This document shows, one piece after another, positions 34,733 to 44,666 of a stretch of 64,000 nucleotides of DNA. How positions within the stretch are numbered: position 1 is the first letter of the stretch; every line of letters starts with the position of its first letter. Location: the NCBI RefSeq assembly GCF_014306105.1, contig NZ_JACRVF010000006.1, forward strand, positions 1-64,000, read 5' to 3'. A program made the translations under genes and the position numbers. This DNA is from Pontibacter cellulosilyticus. GTDB taxonomy: Bacteria > Bacteroidota > Bacteroidia > Cytophagales > Hymenobacteraceae. Under the pieces are notes generated by a model. It was given only the letters and a program-made list of their open reading frames with translations, made no database searches and was not told the origin of the DNA.

Positions 34733-37540
34733 CTACAACCTGGTCTTTAGAAATCTGGCGGTATGGTTATCTTCCAATTTAGCCATATCCTCTGGTGTAC
34801 CTTCAAACAGCAGGTGACCACCATTTATACCACCTTCCGGCCCAAGATCTATGATCCAGTCAGCAGATTTGATGATGTCCATGTTGTGCTCGATAATAAC
34901 AACGGTGTTACCATTCTCGATCAGGGCATTAATAGAAGTTAATAACTTGCTGATATCGTGGAAGTGCAGGCCTGTGCTTGGCTCATCGAAGATAAATAGG
35001 ATGTTCTCCTGGTGTGGCTGTGCGCCTTTAGTCAGGAACGATGCCAGCTTTACACGTTGCGCCTCACCACCTGAAAGTGTATTGCTCGACTGCCCCAAGC
35101 GGATATAGCCCAAACCAACATCATTCAGCGGCTTCAGTTTATCCACAATTTTATTCTGATCGGCGAAGAATTGAATACTATCGGCAATGGTCATGTCCAG
35201 TACTTCAGAGATGCTTTTCTCTTTATACTTTACATCCAGCACATCCTGCTTAAAGCGTTGGCCGTGACAGCTCTCGCAGGTCAGGAAGATATCAGCCATA
35301 AACTGCATCTCAATCTTTACCTGCCCTTCGCCCTGGCATACTTCGCAGCGGCCACCTTCTATGTTGAAAGAAAAATGTGATGGCTTAAACCCACGTGATT
35401 TTGCCAGCGGCTGATCAGCGTAAAGCGTACGGATGGCATCATAAGCCTTTACATACGTTACCGGGTTAGAGCGCGAAGACTTACCGATCGGATTCTGATC
35501 CACGAACTCTACGTGCTCTATCTTACCATAATCACCAGCCAGTTTATCAAACTTACCGGTAGCCTCGGATGATGAACCGTGCAGCTTTTGCATAGCCGGA
35601 GCCAAAATCTTTTTAATCAGCGTTGACTTACCCGAACCACTCACACCAGTTACTACCGTCATCACGCCTAGCGGCACTTTCACGCTTAGGTTTTTCAGGT
35701 TATTCTCACGAGCACCTATGATCTCGATCGCATTGCGCCACTTACGGCGCTGCACCGGCACCGGCACCTCCATTTTACCAGAGAGATACTTTGCAGTATA
35801 AGTATCGGCACTTTTGGTCATCTCCTCAAAAGAACCCTGGAACATCAGGTTACCACCTCCCGAACCGGCCTCAGGCCCGATATCGATCAACTGATCGGCA
35901 GCACGCATCATCTCTTCTTCGTGCTCCACCACAATTACAGTGTTACCCAGTTGCTGCAGCGTGCGCAACACACTGACCAACTGTTCTGAGTCTTTTGGGT
36001 GCAGGCCTATACTTGGCTCATCCAGAATATACATAGATCCCACCAAAGCACTACCTAATGAAGTAGCCAAACTGATACGCTGACTCTCGCCACCGGAAAG
36101 TGTGTTGGAAAGGCGGTTAAGTGTTAGATAACCCAAGCCAACACGCACCAGGTAACCTAGTCGGTTGGTCACTTCCGTTACAAGGCGCTCTGCCACTTTA
36201 TGGTCGTGCTCCGATATCTCGAGGTTCTGGAAAAAGGCTAGCACCTGCGTAATCGGCATTAGCACTAGATCAGTTATACTTTTGCCATTTACTTTTACAT
36301 AGCTGGCATCTTTGCGCAAACGTGAGCCTTTGCAATCAGGGCAGGTGGTGCGGCCACGGTAACGCGACAGCATAACACGGTACTGAATTTTGTGTGTTTG
36401 CTGCTGCACATACTTAAAGAAATCGTTCAGGCCCTCAAAGTACTTGTTACCGGTCCAGAGCAGTTCCTGCTCTGCCTCCGACAGTTCATTGTATGGCCTG
36501 TGAATCGGGAAGTCGAAACGGATGCCGTTCTTGAGCAGTGGCTGCAGCCACTCGTTCATTTTATCAGAACGCCATGGCGCTACTGCTCCTTCATAAACTG
36601 TAAGACTTTTGTCTGGTATAACCAGGTCAGGATCTATGCCTAGTACGCTTCCAAAGCCTTCGCAGGTTTGGCAGGCACCGTAAGGGTTGTTAAAGCTGAA
36701 GAAGTTTACCGACGGCTCTTCGAACAAAATGCCGTCCAGCTCAAATTTATCCGAAAACACACGCTCCTGCTCATCGCCATACTTTAAACGACACTCGCCG
36801 TGTCCTTCAAAAAAGGCAGTCTGTACCGAATCGGCAATCCTGAACTGCAGGTCCTCGTCTGATTTGTAGATAACGGCACGATCAATCAGGATATATACTT
36901 CCTTGCCCAGATTCGGCTTTTTCTCTTCCAACAGCTCCTCAATAAAGTATACCTGCCCATTGGCATAAACCCTGGAGTAACCCTTCTGTAGTAGCAGGTC
37001 TAGCTCTTTAGCCAAAGTACGCTCCTTGTGCTGTAGCAGCGGCGCCAGTATCATAACACGGGCCTCATCCTCCAGCGAAAAAATAAAGTCTACCACATCA
37101 GCCACAGAATCTTTCTGCACCACCTCTCCCGAAATCGGGGAGTAGGTTTTACCAATTCGTGCATAAAGCAGCTTCAGGTAATCATAGATCTCGGTGCTGG
37201 TGCCAACGGTAGAGCGGTTGTTTTTTATACTTACCTTTTGCTCAATGGCAATAGCCGGACTAATGCCTTTTATGTAATCTACATCCGGCTTATCCATGCG
37301 GCCCAGGAACTGGCGGGCGTAAGAGCTAAGGCTTTCCACGTACATGCGTTGCCCTTCGGCATACAGTGTATCAAAGGCCAGCGATGATTTACCAGAGCCG
37401 GAAAGGCCTGTTACAACAATAAATTTGTTACGCGGCAGGGCCACGCTCAGGTTTTTCAGGTTATGTACCCGCGCACCTTTAATGATGATGTGCTGGCGCG
37501 CGTCGAGTTCGTCTAAGTTATAATCAGGAATATTTGCCAT
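34733..37540 (-). CDS. uvrA: excinuclease ABC subunit UvrA
   Basis: A 935-residue damage-recognition ATPase of nucleotide excision repair. It has two ABC modules: the first Walker A GLSGSGKS is at 45-52 and the second GVSGSGKS lies in the C-terminal half; two LSGGE signatures ([26 protein letters not shown]) and two zinc-binding CxxC pairs (CPDCKG and CEVCQG/CESCHG) are visible. Length is typical. It works as a dimer with UvrB, neither UvrB nor UvrC being in the window. Monocistronic, divergent from the T9SS-cargo gene across a 576-bp gap. Many Bacteroidota have a second uvrA; this one looks like the full housekeeping form. Confidence 0.97.
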   Translation of the reverse strand: MANIPDYNLDELDARQHIIIKGARVHNLKNLSVALPRNKFIVVTGLSGSGKSSLAFDTLYAEGQRMYVESLSSYARQFLGRMDKPDVDYIKGISPAIAIEQKVSIKNNRSTVGTSTEIYDYLKLLYARIGKTYSPISGEVVQKDSVADVVDFIFSLEDEARVMILAPLLQHKERTLAKELDLLLQKGYSRVYANGQVYFIEELLEEKKPNLGKEVYILIDRAVIYKSDEDLQFRIADSVQTAFFEGHGECRLKYGDEQERVFSDKFELDGILFEEPSVNFFSFNNPYGACQTCEGFGSVLGIDPDLVIPDKSLTVYEGAVAPWRSDKMNEWLQPLLKNGIRFDFPIHRPYNELSEAEQELLWTGNKYFEGLNDFFKYVQQQTHKIQYRVMLSRYRGRTTCPDCKGSRLRKDASYVKVNGKSITDLVLMPITQVLAFFQNLEISEHDHKVAERLVTEVTNRLGYLVRVGLGYLTLNRLSNTLSGGESQRISLATSLGSALVGSMYILDEPSIGLHPKDSEQLVSVLRTLQQLGNTVIVVEHEEEMMRAADQLIDIGPEAGSGGGNLMFQGSFEEMTKSADTYTAKYLSGKMEVPVPVQRRKWRNAIEIIGARENNLKNLSVKVPLGVMTVVTGVSGSGKSTLIKKILAPAMQKLHGSSSEATGKFDKLAGDYGKIEHVEFVDQNPIGKSSRSNPVTYVKAYDAIRTLYADQPLAKSRGFKPSHFSFNIEGGRCEVCQGEGQVKIEMQFMADIFLTCESCHGQRFKQDVLDVKYKEKSISEVLDMTIADSIQFFADQNKIVDKLKPLNDVGLGYIRLGQSSNTLSGGEAQRVKLASFLTKGAQPHQENILFIFDEPSTGLHFHDISKLLTSINALIENGNTVVIIEHNMDIIKSADWIIDLGPEGGINGGHLLFEGTPEDMAKLEDNHTARFLKTRL

Positions 37541-38116
37541 AAAAGCACTGGCCGTAACAGCAGGAGTTTGTACTGCTTTACTTGCCTTTTTCTCTTTAGA
37601 TAATTTTGTAAAGTTACAAATAGCTGCTCTCTTTTTGAAAGAGTTTCTGTGCCCTGCGCAAAATGACTGTCATAGCTAAGATAACCCGTTTATGAAGTGA
37701 GAGAAGCATCTTTTTGTAACAGCCGCCGCTGTAAAAAGGTTTAGGAATTTCTCTTCATTTCAGTTCTGCTTGTACTATAATAACACAAGCCCTCTACTAT
37801 AGTAGCTATTCACCAAAAAGCCAGCATTAATATTAACAGGATAGCATATAACTCGTACACACCTATATAGCCGCTGCATATGTTTGGATGCCACAAGGCT
37901 GTGCCGTTAAACTTATAGTAATTTAAGACACACTTTGCCTGGCAGCCATCATAGTACCAGGTTCCGTTACCCTTCCTGGACTGTGCGCAGCCACGACCTT
38001 ATATCTTGCTTTAGGACTCCCACCCTATCTCTAAGGCATATCGCCCCCATTATCCCTATACCATGGATATGCAGCTGATGCTATGTAAGAAAGAGAGAGA
38101 ATTAAAGACAATTGCT
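37541..38116. other. long divergent intergenic region
   Basis: 576 bp without a supported gene between uvrA (reverse) and the T9SS-cargo gene (forward). It should hold both promoters. A forward TAATTTTG box at 37598-37605 fits the TAnnTTTG -7 element; if used, it would leave a 500-nt leader. The frame of the T9SS gene is open from 38063, but the signal peptide marks 38117 as the start. No repeats or strong hairpins were seen. Confidence 0.5.
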
Positions 38117-39127
38117 ATGAAAAAATTTACAAGTATACTATACAGCACACTTCTTATGCTTTTCTGCAGTTATATACCACTGCAGACACAGGCACAAAGT
38201 AACAACCTGGGAGAAATGGATTGCATGTACATTTCTCCGGACGGTTGCTTTGCGGTGGGATATGTTAGCGTAACACCAAGTACTAATAGCCCAGGCAATT
38301 CCAACAAAGTCAAACTCTATGATGTAGAGTTGTTTTTCCAAGATGTTTGCGGCGTTATAACAGAGATAAGGATTCCTCAATCGCAAGGAAAACCTTTTGT
38401 AATTACAGACGCTGAAATTACCGCCACCTTAGATACCAGGATTATTCAGGTAAATGCTAATGCGTTCGATAATAACGGTTCTTTAAAGCTTACAATTGAG
38501 TTTGATAATAACCAAAAGGAGAAAGTTGAAATAATATTTGCTGAGTCATTGAATTGCGGCATTATTGAGCCACTAGCTGTTGAACTCACCAGCTTTAAAG
38601 GCATTGCCACAAAAAGCGGCGTTAACCTGAAATGGGAAACTGCCAGCGAAGAAAACAACAGCCATTTTGAGGTAGAACGCAGTGCAGATGGAAAAGCTTA
38701 TGAGCAAATAGCTAAGATAAATGGCCACGGCAACTCCAACATTGCCCAGAAGTATAGCTTTGTGGATGTAAGTTCGATGCAAGGCACAAATTACTATAGA
38801 CTAAAGCAGGTAGACTACGATGGCAAATTTGCTTACTCCAACACAATTGCGGTGGAAAACACCCTGGCAAGTGCTATGCAGGTAACCATGTCGCCGAACC
38901 CGTGCCGAAACGGAGATTGCGAAGTACTGATCAGGAACAGCAACCGGGGCACAAGAAGCACTTTGCTGGAACTAAAGGATATGTCGGGTAAAGTAGTGCT
39001 TACAAAAGTGGTGCAGCCAGGAGCCGTGAGGCTAACGCCAGAGGAGGTAAGAAACTACAAAGGCCTGTTTATACTTACTGCTACCTCAGGTAATGAGGTA
39101 GTACACCAACGGGTAGTGCTGGAGTAG
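38117..39127 (+). CDS. T9SS type A sorting domain-containing protein
   Basis: A 336-residue secreted protein. A signal peptide (about 1-25, cut near TQAQS) leads into a 130-residue unique domain that begins with CMYISPDGCFAVGYVSV. A second domain at about 150-250 (LKWETASEENNSHFEVERS) is the linker module common in T9SS cargo. The C-terminal 75 residues are a type A sorting domain, opening MSPNPCRNGDCEVLI and ending VVHQRVVLE. The protein should therefore leave the cell or be surface-anchored through T9SS. The cargo's own function is not visible. Monocistronic. Confidence 0.88.
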   Translation: MKKFTSILYSTLLMLFCSYIPLQTQAQSNNLGEMDCMYISPDGCFAVGYVSVTPSTNSPGNSNKVKLYDVELFFQDVCGVITEIRIPQSQGKPFVITDAEITATLDTRIIQVNANAFDNNGSLKLTIEFDNNQKEKVEIIFAESLNCGIIEPLAVELTSFKGIATKSGVNLKWETASEENNSHFEVERSADGKAYEQIAKINGHGNSNIAQKYSFVDVSSMQGTNYYRLKQVDYDGKFAYSNTIAVENTLASAMQVTMSPNPCRNGDCEVLIRNSNRGTRSTLLELKDMSGKVVLTKVVQPGAVRLTPEEVRNYKGLFILTATSGNEVVHQRVVLE

Positions 39128-39200
39128 TATATGTTGGTACACCCGCCTGTATACTTAATGCGTATGGATGTTATAAGCTAATACACTAACTACATTACTT

Positions 39201-39317
39201 ATGGGAAAAGGCGATAAAAAATCTAGAAAAGGAAAAATTACAAAAGGCACATACGGCAACAGACGCCGTCGCAAAGCCAACAAAGCACAGTCAGAAAAAA
39301 AGGAGACAGCTAAATAG
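39201..39317 (+). CDS. 30S ribosomal protein THX
   Basis: A 38-residue, highly basic peptide beginning MGKGDKKSRKGKITKGTYGN and continuing with RRRRKANK, the hallmark of bTHX in Bacteroidota. THX sits in a cavity at the top of the 30S head and stabilises 16S rRNA. The ATG is at 39201 and TAG at 39315-39317, read directly. It lies 73 nt after the T9SS-cargo gene and is followed by a hairpin terminator. Confidence 0.93.
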   Translation: MGKGDKKSRKGKITKGTYGNRRRRKANKAQSEKKETAK

Positions 39318-39337
39318 AGTTTCCTGCACTGGAAAAG

Positions 39338-39371
39338 AAGCGCCCCGGACGATACCTGCTCTGGGGCGTTT
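39338..39371. terminator. terminator between THX and MFS genes
   Basis: A 12-bp stem with two G-U pairs (39338-39349 with 39360-39371) and a 10-nt loop, between convergent genes. Confidence 0.65.
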
Positions 39372-39381
39372 CTGTTTCAGG

Positions 39382-40644
39382 TTAAGCCATTTCAGGTTTG
39401 GGTGTCAGGTCCAGGTTCCGGAGTTTATCAGCTTTAAAAGCGGTAACGCCTACTACCAGCAAGGTCATTATACCACCAAACACTACCGCTGGCACCGTAC
39501 CCATCAGTCTGGCCGTGAAACCAGATTCAAATGCGCCAATCTCGTTAGAGGACCCTACAAAAATGCTGTTCACAGAAGATACTCTGCCTTTCATGTATTC
39601 CGGCGTTAAAGTATGGATTAGCGTTGATCGGATGATGACACTAATACTATCAAAGGCACCACTCAAGGCGAGTAGCACCATTGAGAACCAGAAATTTGTT
39701 GAGAGGCCAAACAGCACGATACACACCCCAAACCCGGCTACGCACCAGAGCATTTTTTTACCGGCATTGTGTGAGATAGGGTGGTAAGCAACTACTACTG
39801 CCATCAGCACAAATCCTATGGCCGGGGCTGCACGCATAAAGCCAAGCGCTTCGGGGCCCATGTTAAGTATATCTGATGCAAAAACTGGTAACAGCGCTAC
39901 CGCGCCTCCGAAAAGCACGGCAAACAAATCCAGTGAGATAGCGCTAAGTATAACTTGATTGCTAAAAACAAACTGAAGGCCGGTGCGCAGGCTGTCTTTG
40001 AAATTTTGAGGATTGGCGTTTTCGGGCAAAGGCCTGGAAGCAATTAGCGAGAAAAATACAAGAGAGAGCAATACAAGTATGGCATCGGCGGTGTAGGCTA
40101 TACTTACTCCCCAGAAACCGTAGATTAAGCCGCCCAAAGCAGGTCCTGCCAGCGAGGCTGCCTGCCATGTAGTGGAACTCCAGGTAATAGCGTTTGCATA
40201 AAGCTGCTTTGAGACCACCAACTGGGGCATAAACGAGAAAACAGCAGGCCCCATAAAGCCACGGGCAAGGCCACTAAGAAAAATTACCGCATAGATAGGC
40301 ATTACCCCATGCTGCTGCAGTACCTGGCTTACATCCAACGTAAAAAACAAAAGTGCAGCAGAACAGAGCAGCAACACCGAAATAACCGTTACAATTATCT
40401 TTTTACGGGCAACCACGTCGGCCACATAGCCTGCATAAAGCGACACGAAAATGGAGGGCAATGCCTCAGCCAGGCCGATCAGTCCCAGCGAAAGCGGATC
40501 TTTGGTGATCTCGTAAATCTGCCAGCCCACAATAACGGCCTGTATCTGCATGGCAAGTGTAATACATAGCCTTGCCGTAACATATAATCTGAAATCCGGG
40601 ATGCGCAGCACTGCAAAAGGATCGTGCCGGAAGGTACTCTTCAT
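39382..40644 (-). CDS. MFS transporter (EntS-like exporter)
   Basis: A 420-residue twelve-helix major facilitator. The start is the ATG at 40644 (MKSTFRHDPFAVLRIPDFRLY); the open frame before it is unlikely to be translated. The loop 2-3 signature region reads YAGYVADVVARKK, typical of the MFS_3 / EntS-like group, whose members export siderophores or drugs. Residues DPFAVLRIPDFRLYV at the N-terminus are conserved in Bacteroidota members. No siderophore genes are in the window, so the substrate is unknown. Monocistronic. Confidence 0.87.
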   Translation of the reverse strand: MKSTFRHDPFAVLRIPDFRLYVTARLCITLAMQIQAVIVGWQIYEITKDPLSLGLIGLAEALPSIFVSLYAGYVADVVARKKIIVTVISVLLLCSAALLFFTLDVSQVLQQHGVMPIYAVIFLSGLARGFMGPAVFSFMPQLVVSKQLYANAITWSSTTWQAASLAGPALGGLIYGFWGVSIAYTADAILVLLSLVFFSLIASRPLPENANPQNFKDSLRTGLQFVFSNQVILSAISLDLFAVLFGGAVALLPVFASDILNMGPEALGFMRAAPAIGFVLMAVVVAYHPISHNAGKKMLWCVAGFGVCIVLFGLSTNFWFSMVLLALSGAFDSISVIIRSTLIHTLTPEYMKGRVSSVNSIFVGSSNEIGAFESGFTARLMGTVPAVVFGGIMTLLVVGVTAFKADKLRNLDLTPKPEMA

Positions 40645-40893
40645 GAACAGCAAAAGTAGAAAATGCGAAGGTGCAAAGCTACACAAACCCCTGCTACTAA
40701 ACACCAGTTCATGTTAATCATAATTTAACAACTCAGCCTTCATCTTTTATCCTTATTCTTCGTACTTCTACTACAACAGCTCACGAAATCAGCCCTTAAT
40801 ACAATCCTGATACTACAGACTTTACAATATTTTAGTGCGCCTGCCATTACCTGAGTAGCTTTAAGTTAAACAGCTGTAAGTTTTACCGGTGGT

Positions 40894-41322
40894 ATGATTT
40901 CAACTACACAAGTTGATCTGGCTTTTCTTTCTGTTTCCTTTCAGCAGGAAATGGGGATATTCTTTTGCAGGTGGAACAATAAAGTAAACCTGCATCAGTT
41001 TACAGAAGGGTACTATACTTCGCTGGAAGTGGCTAAACAGCACGAGTCGGGTCTATGGCTGCACGACATACGCAAGCGGGACAACTCAGATAAACTAAAA
41101 GCCACCTGGTTTTTAATCACTTTTATGCCTTACCTTGAACAGGCGATTAGTAAACCTGTTCTCATTGCCTACCTCATGTCTCCGCACCAAAAAGAGCTTC
41201 TGCTTACAACACAGCAAACACAACGTGAAGAGGAAGTGCTTAGCTAGCTGTTAAAAGTAAAGTATTTTACAAGCGAGCACGATGCCTTGCTTTGGCTACA
41301 GAAGCATCAGCAAACATCTTAG
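40894..41322 (+). pseudogene. STAS-like small protein interrupted by in-frame TAG
   Basis: The frame from ATG 40894 encodes 117 residues and meets TAG at 41245-41247. The same frame continues past it for 24 codons to a second stop at 41320-41322 and encodes KYFTSEHDALLWLQ, the usual C-terminal motif of this Bacteroidota family of about 140-residue regulatory-type proteins (family recalled, not searched). So the gene most likely carries a single nonsense change, either a true pseudogene, a recent mutation or a sequence error. The first part has LHDIRKRDNSDKLKATWF and PVLIAYLMSPHQ in the expected places. Upstream spacing to the MFS gene is 249 bp. Confidence 0.7.
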
Positions 41323-41637
41323 CTGGTGACTTATAGCCACTTCGCTTCGGGTTTGTAAAATTTTAACTTTTTTATACTTCTAAATAGCAACTCCATAATT
41401 TATTTCAAGTATAAAAAGTTTACAGCTAGCCACCTGTGCTATTACTCAGCTATAGCCACTCGGCCATTAGAGTTTTTAACTCAAAGTAACTATTCTGTTA
41501 TAGTCTTGTTACTAAAACCTGGCGAAGATTAACATATTGCTATTACTGTGTTTTTGCTGAACGCACAGCAGTGCTTAGCGTACTTTAGTAAGCCGAAAGG
41601 CCTTTAAAATTTGTTTAACAACTATAAATATTAGACT
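41323..41637. other. AT-rich intergenic region
   Basis: About 315 bp without an ORF above background, repeat or strong hairpin. It is AT-rich and carries two motif copies (TATACTT at about 41371, AAGTATA at about 41407). It presumably contains the promoter of the following gene. Confidence 0.5.
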
Positions 41638-41976
41638 ATGAAGCAACTGGACATCCGATCTTTATTGGAGAGCATTGAGCGGAAGGTGTACCAGCAGGAG
41701 ATCACAACAGACGCTGACCTGACACAGATGATCAACGTTGAGATATCGAAAGCCATCAACCTGAAGTATAAAACCGAAACAGACACCACCAGTTCAACGC
41801 TTAAAAATGTATCCTGCACCACCCTGGAGTGTTACCTCGAGCATTTAAAAGCAGTTGAAAAGAAGCTACAGAAGCCATGCGACATTACGGCGCAATGCAA
41901 ACCTGTAGAAGAACGTGAAATAAACCGCAAGCTACTGCTAATCCTGAACCGCTTAAAAGGCTACAGCAGGAAGTAA
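41638..41976 (+). CDS. hypothetical protein
   Basis: A 112-residue mostly helical, soluble protein with Cys residues in a VSCTTLECYLEHLK segment and a KPCDITAQCKP segment. No domain is recognised. It is credible because of a clear ATG, an AT-rich upstream region and a terminator at 41998-42037. It might be a small regulator, but nothing shows this. Confidence 0.6.
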   Translation: MKQLDIRSLLESIERKVYQQEITTDADLTQMINVEISKAINLKYKTETDTTSSTLKNVSCTTLECYLEHLKAVEKKLQKPCDITAQCKPVEEREINRKLLLILNRLKGYSRK

Positions 41977-41997
41977 TACTTAAAATTTATTATGATT

Positions 41998-42037
41998 ATC
42001 CTTCGGCAAGATCCTCAGCTCTTTCGAAGGATTTTTT
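41998..42037 (+). terminator. terminator of hypothetical gene
   Basis: An 8-bp stem (41998-42005 with 42025-42032), extended by an inner AAGA/TCTT pairing, with six T directly after. It lies 21 bp past the stop codon. Confidence 0.7.
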
Positions 42038-42245
42038 ATGCCTATACCTTTGGCCTTAAATTTCCCAGTTTAGACGCCAAGATGACATAAATCATTTTCT
42101 CGGAGCATAAAAGCCACTAAACTTGCATCTTAATTTAGTATAGTATGCGCGCATAAGCTGCCTTACTGGTGTGGTTTGCCTCTTAAAAGCAAGTTTAGCA
42201 GGCACCAACTAAGCAGGCTTAGCTTTGCTTAAGCAGAGAAAATAT

Positions 42246-42635
42246 ATGAAACGAGAACTGGAAAACGAGGAAGATATAAAACTGTTGGTTGATACTTTTT
42301 ACGATGCAGTAAACCAGGACAAATTGCTTGCGCCTGTCTTTAACGGTCATGCTAAAGTAGTTTGGGAGAACCACCTGCCGTTGATGTATACTTTCTGGAG
42401 CACCGTTTTACTGGGCAGCATGTCTTACAAGGGGTACCCGTTCCAGAAACACATGAACCTGCCTATTGGTCAGGTTCATTTCAGCCGCTGGGTGGAGTTG
42501 TTCACACAAACCATAGATGAGTTGTTTGAAGGGGAGAAGGCGGCAGAGGCAAAACATAAGGCAACAAATATAGCCCAGGTTTTTCAGCTGAAGATGGGCA
42601 TATTAGATCCGTACACCAGACAAGCAGCAGTTTAG
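42246..42635 (+). CDS. group III truncated haemoglobin
   Basis: A 129-residue globin of the truncated class, group III type. The start is the ATG at 42246 (MKRELENEEDIKLLV), which leaves the usual short N-terminus; the frame from 42225 adds seven residues and begins without clear support. The distal side has FYDAVNQDKLLAPVF and a Trp-rich segment; the likely proximal haem ligand is His69 in the FQKHMNLPI motif, followed by VHFSRWVELF. Group III globins bind O2 or NO and often help against nitrosative stress. Monocistronic with a perfect terminator at 42700-42726. Confidence 0.92.
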   Translation: MKRELENEEDIKLLVDTFYDAVNQDKLLAPVFNGHAKVVWENHLPLMYTFWSTVLLGSMSYKGYPFQKHMNLPIGQVHFSRWVELFTQTIDELFEGEKAAEAKHKATNIAQVFQLKMGILDPYTRQAAV

Positions 42636-42700
42636 CCACTTTAAGATTGTACATCCTGTTTAACATATGGCAACAGCGCTAAGCGCCCTGAAGCTAAAAC

Positions 42701-42728
42701 AAAAGAGCCCTTTTTGAAGGGCTCTTTT
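42701..42728 (+). terminator. terminator of truncated haemoglobin gene
   Basis: A perfect 12-bp stem (42701-42712 with 42717-42728) with a 4-nt loop and flanking A and T tracts. Confidence 0.9.
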
Positions 42729-43018
42729 GTTTTATAACGTCCTGGAAATTTATTCTTCAATTTGCTGGCAATTTGTAACCACATCACAACTAATGCATCT
42801 AAACTACACAAAACAAGCTGAAGCAATACGCTGAAAACCGCTAAATTTTAAAAATAAGCCACCTTTACTATATGTGGAAAACTAAATTGAAGAATTTTAA
42901 CACTCTTTTATAATATACTACCGTATACAGGAAAACCAACGGAAGGAGCCGCTGACACCAGAGGCTCAGTAATGCAAAAAGCATTGATTTTATTTTGAGA
43001 CAGGGCAGGCAGTTATAC
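42729..43018. other. intergenic region upstream of sigma factor
   Basis: No supported gene or repeat. It is AT-rich, and the only clear signal is the promoter at 43019-43049 at its right edge. A short inverted repeat of AATGCAAAAAGCATT at 42971-42985 lies 35 bp before that promoter and could be an operator. Confidence 0.45.
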
Positions 43019-43049
43019 TTGCACAAATAAAAAGCATTACATATATTTG
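43019..43049 (+). promoter_or_regulatory. Bacteroidota-type promoter of the ECF sigma gene
   Basis: TTG at 43019-43021 and TATATTTG at 43042-43049 are separated by 20 bp, matching the -33 TTG / -7 TAnnTTTG consensus. The start codon is 87 nt downstream. Confidence 0.7.
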
Positions 43050-43135
43050 ATTCTTCACTTCAAAAAAACTTTGTTTAAAAACTTAAACGCAACAATATGA
43101 TATAAAGCTCTACGTTAAACTAATGTAGCTTTAAG

Positions 43136-43738
43136 ATGAATACAACTACGCAAGTAAGCGACTCTGCTTTAGTCTCGCTTTACATCGCAGGTAATGAGAA
43201 TGCGTTTGAACAGCTAGTAAACAGACACAAAAACAAAGTTTACACCACGATCTTATTAATTGTTAAGGACACGTATACAGCCGAAGACCTGATGCAGGAT
43301 GCTTTTATCAAAGCTATCCACACCATGAAGAGCGGTAGGTATAACGAAGAAGGCAAGTTCTCTTCCTGGATATGCCGTATTGCCCATAACCTGGCAATCG
43401 ACTTTTTCCGTAAAGAGAAACGTAGCCCGATGATCACGCTGGAAGACGGCAGCAATGTGTTCAATACCATGGCTTTTGCAGAAGACTCTGCCGAGCAGTT
43501 GCAGGTAAAAGAAGACACGCATGCCCGCCTGAGAGAGCTTATCCAGACGCTGCCGCAGTCGCAGCGGGAAGTGCTTATGATGCGCCATTACGCAGATATG
43601 AGCTTCCAGGAGATAGCCGACGCCACCGGCGTGAGCATCAACACAGCCTTGGGCCGTATGCGCTATGCGCTTATCAACCTGAGGAAAAAGATGCTTAATA
43701 GTAATATTGCTTATGATAAAAACCTCTACACAGAATGA
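43136..43738 (+). CDS. ECF RNA polymerase sigma factor
   Basis: A 200-residue sigma-70 family factor of the extracytoplasmic-function type. Region 2 is marked by AEDLMQDAFIKAIHTM and the -10-binding WICRIAHNLAIDFFRK; region 4 by LPQSQREVLMMRHYADMSFQEIADATGVS, a helix-turn-helix. The linker holds an acidic FAEDSAEQLQ stretch. Its last 26 nt overlap a small downstream gene, probably a regulatory partner. The promoter upstream is of the housekeeping type, so the gene is likely expressed during growth and not only autoregulated. Target genes are unknown. Confidence 0.92.
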   Translation: MNTTTQVSDSALVSLYIAGNENAFEQLVNRHKNKVYTTILLIVKDTYTAEDLMQDAFIKAIHTMKSGRYNEEGKFSSWICRIAHNLAIDFFRKEKRSPMITLEDGSNVFNTMAFAEDSAEQLQVKEDTHARLRELIQTLPQSQREVLMMRHYADMSFQEIADATGVSINTALGRMRYALINLRKKMLNSNIAYDKNLYTE

Positions 43739-43943
43739 GCTGATCCAGTATGTATACAACGAGTTGGCAGATGATGCCTGCGCGCAGCTGGAGTCGACAT
43801 TTATGCACGACGATGAGCTGGCCGAAGGCTGCTCTGAGCTCCTACAACTCCAAAGCCTTTTAGACAGTGCGCTTAAAAGCCCACATGAGTGTGCTGTTAA
43901 TAATATACTTAGTTACTCAAAAAGCTTAAGTTTGCAGTCTTAA
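43713..43943 (+). CDS. small sigma-factor partner protein
   Basis: A 76-residue acidic, soluble, helical protein with the start MIKTSTQNELIQYVYNELA and a conserved C-terminal VNNILSYSKSL. Its start lies 26 nt inside the sigma gene, and the same small-protein-after-sigma pairing is known to me from other Hymenobacteraceae. It has no membrane segment and only two Cys, so it is not a classical zinc anti-sigma factor. A role as a short anti-sigma or adaptor protein is inferred from position alone. Confidence 0.65.
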   Translation: MIKTSTQNELIQYVYNELADDACAQLESTFMHDDELAEGCSELLQLQSLLDSALKSPHECAVNNILSYSKSLSLQS

Positions 43944-43962
43944 CCGATTGCAAACTTTTTTT

Positions 43963-44646
43963 ATGCTTAAGAAAGAACGTTACAGGCTGCTGGTAGACTA
44001 CTTTACGCAGAACTTCCCGGAGCCTGAAACCGAACTCGCATACACCAACCCCTACGAGCTTATACTTGCCGTTGTGCTAAGCGCGCAATGCACCGATAAG
44101 CGCGTAAACATGGTTACGCCCGCCCTGTTCGAGGCTTTTCCTACACCGGAGCACCTAGCAGTGGCTACTCCGGAAGAGATATTCCCCTACATTAAAAGTA
44201 TATCCTACCCCAACAACAAGGCCAAACACCTGGCCGGATTGGGTAAGATGCTGGTAGAGCAGTTTAACTCCGAAGTACCCGATACTGTAGAGCAACTGGT
44301 AAAACTGCCCGGCGTAGGCCGCAAAACTGCCAACGTAATTGTATCGGTTATCTGGAACCAGCCGGCCATGGCCGTAGATACGCATGTATTCAGGGTAAGC
44401 AAGCGCTTGGGGCTGGTAACGAAAAATGCTAAAACGCCCCTAGAGGTAGAAAGGCAATTGGTGGCCAACCTGCCAAACGACCTGGTAGCTAAAGCGCACC
44501 ACTGGCTTATACTACATGGCCGCTACATCTGCGTTGCCCGCCGCCCCAAATGCGAAGAATGCCCCCTCACCCACTTCTGCGCCTTTTTTCAGAAGAACTT
44601 CCCCAACATTCCGGACGACCCTGAGAATAAAGTTGGGGGTATATAA
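43963..44646 (+). CDS. nth: endonuclease III
   Basis: A 227-residue DNA glycosylase/AP lyase that removes oxidised pyrimidines. The helix-hairpin-helix LPGVGRKTANV carries the catalytic Lys (residue 121) and the following AVDTHVFRVSKRLG the catalytic Asp (139). The four-Cys cluster CVARRPKCEECPLTHFC has the C-x6-C-x2-C-x5-C spacing for a 4Fe-4S cluster. The start is the ATG at 43963, 19 nt after the sigma partner gene, so co-transcription with the sigma factor is possible. The terminator at 44667-44702 follows. Confidence 0.95.
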   Translation: MLKKERYRLLVDYFTQNFPEPETELAYTNPYELILAVVLSAQCTDKRVNMVTPALFEAFPTPEHLAVATPEEIFPYIKSISYPNNKAKHLAGLGKMLVEQFNSEVPDTVEQLVKLPGVGRKTANVIVSVIWNQPAMAVDTHVFRVSKRLGLVTKNAKTPLEVERQLVANLPNDLVAKAHHWLILHGRYICVARRPKCEECPLTHFCAFFQKNFPNIPDDPENKVGGI

Positions 44647-44666
44647 AATTTGAAAGTATAAAGTAT

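Noticed and set aside
43256-43759. 167-codon reverse frame across the sigma factor gene
   Set aside because: Antisense to conserved sigma regions 2 and 4, with a promoter supporting the forward gene.
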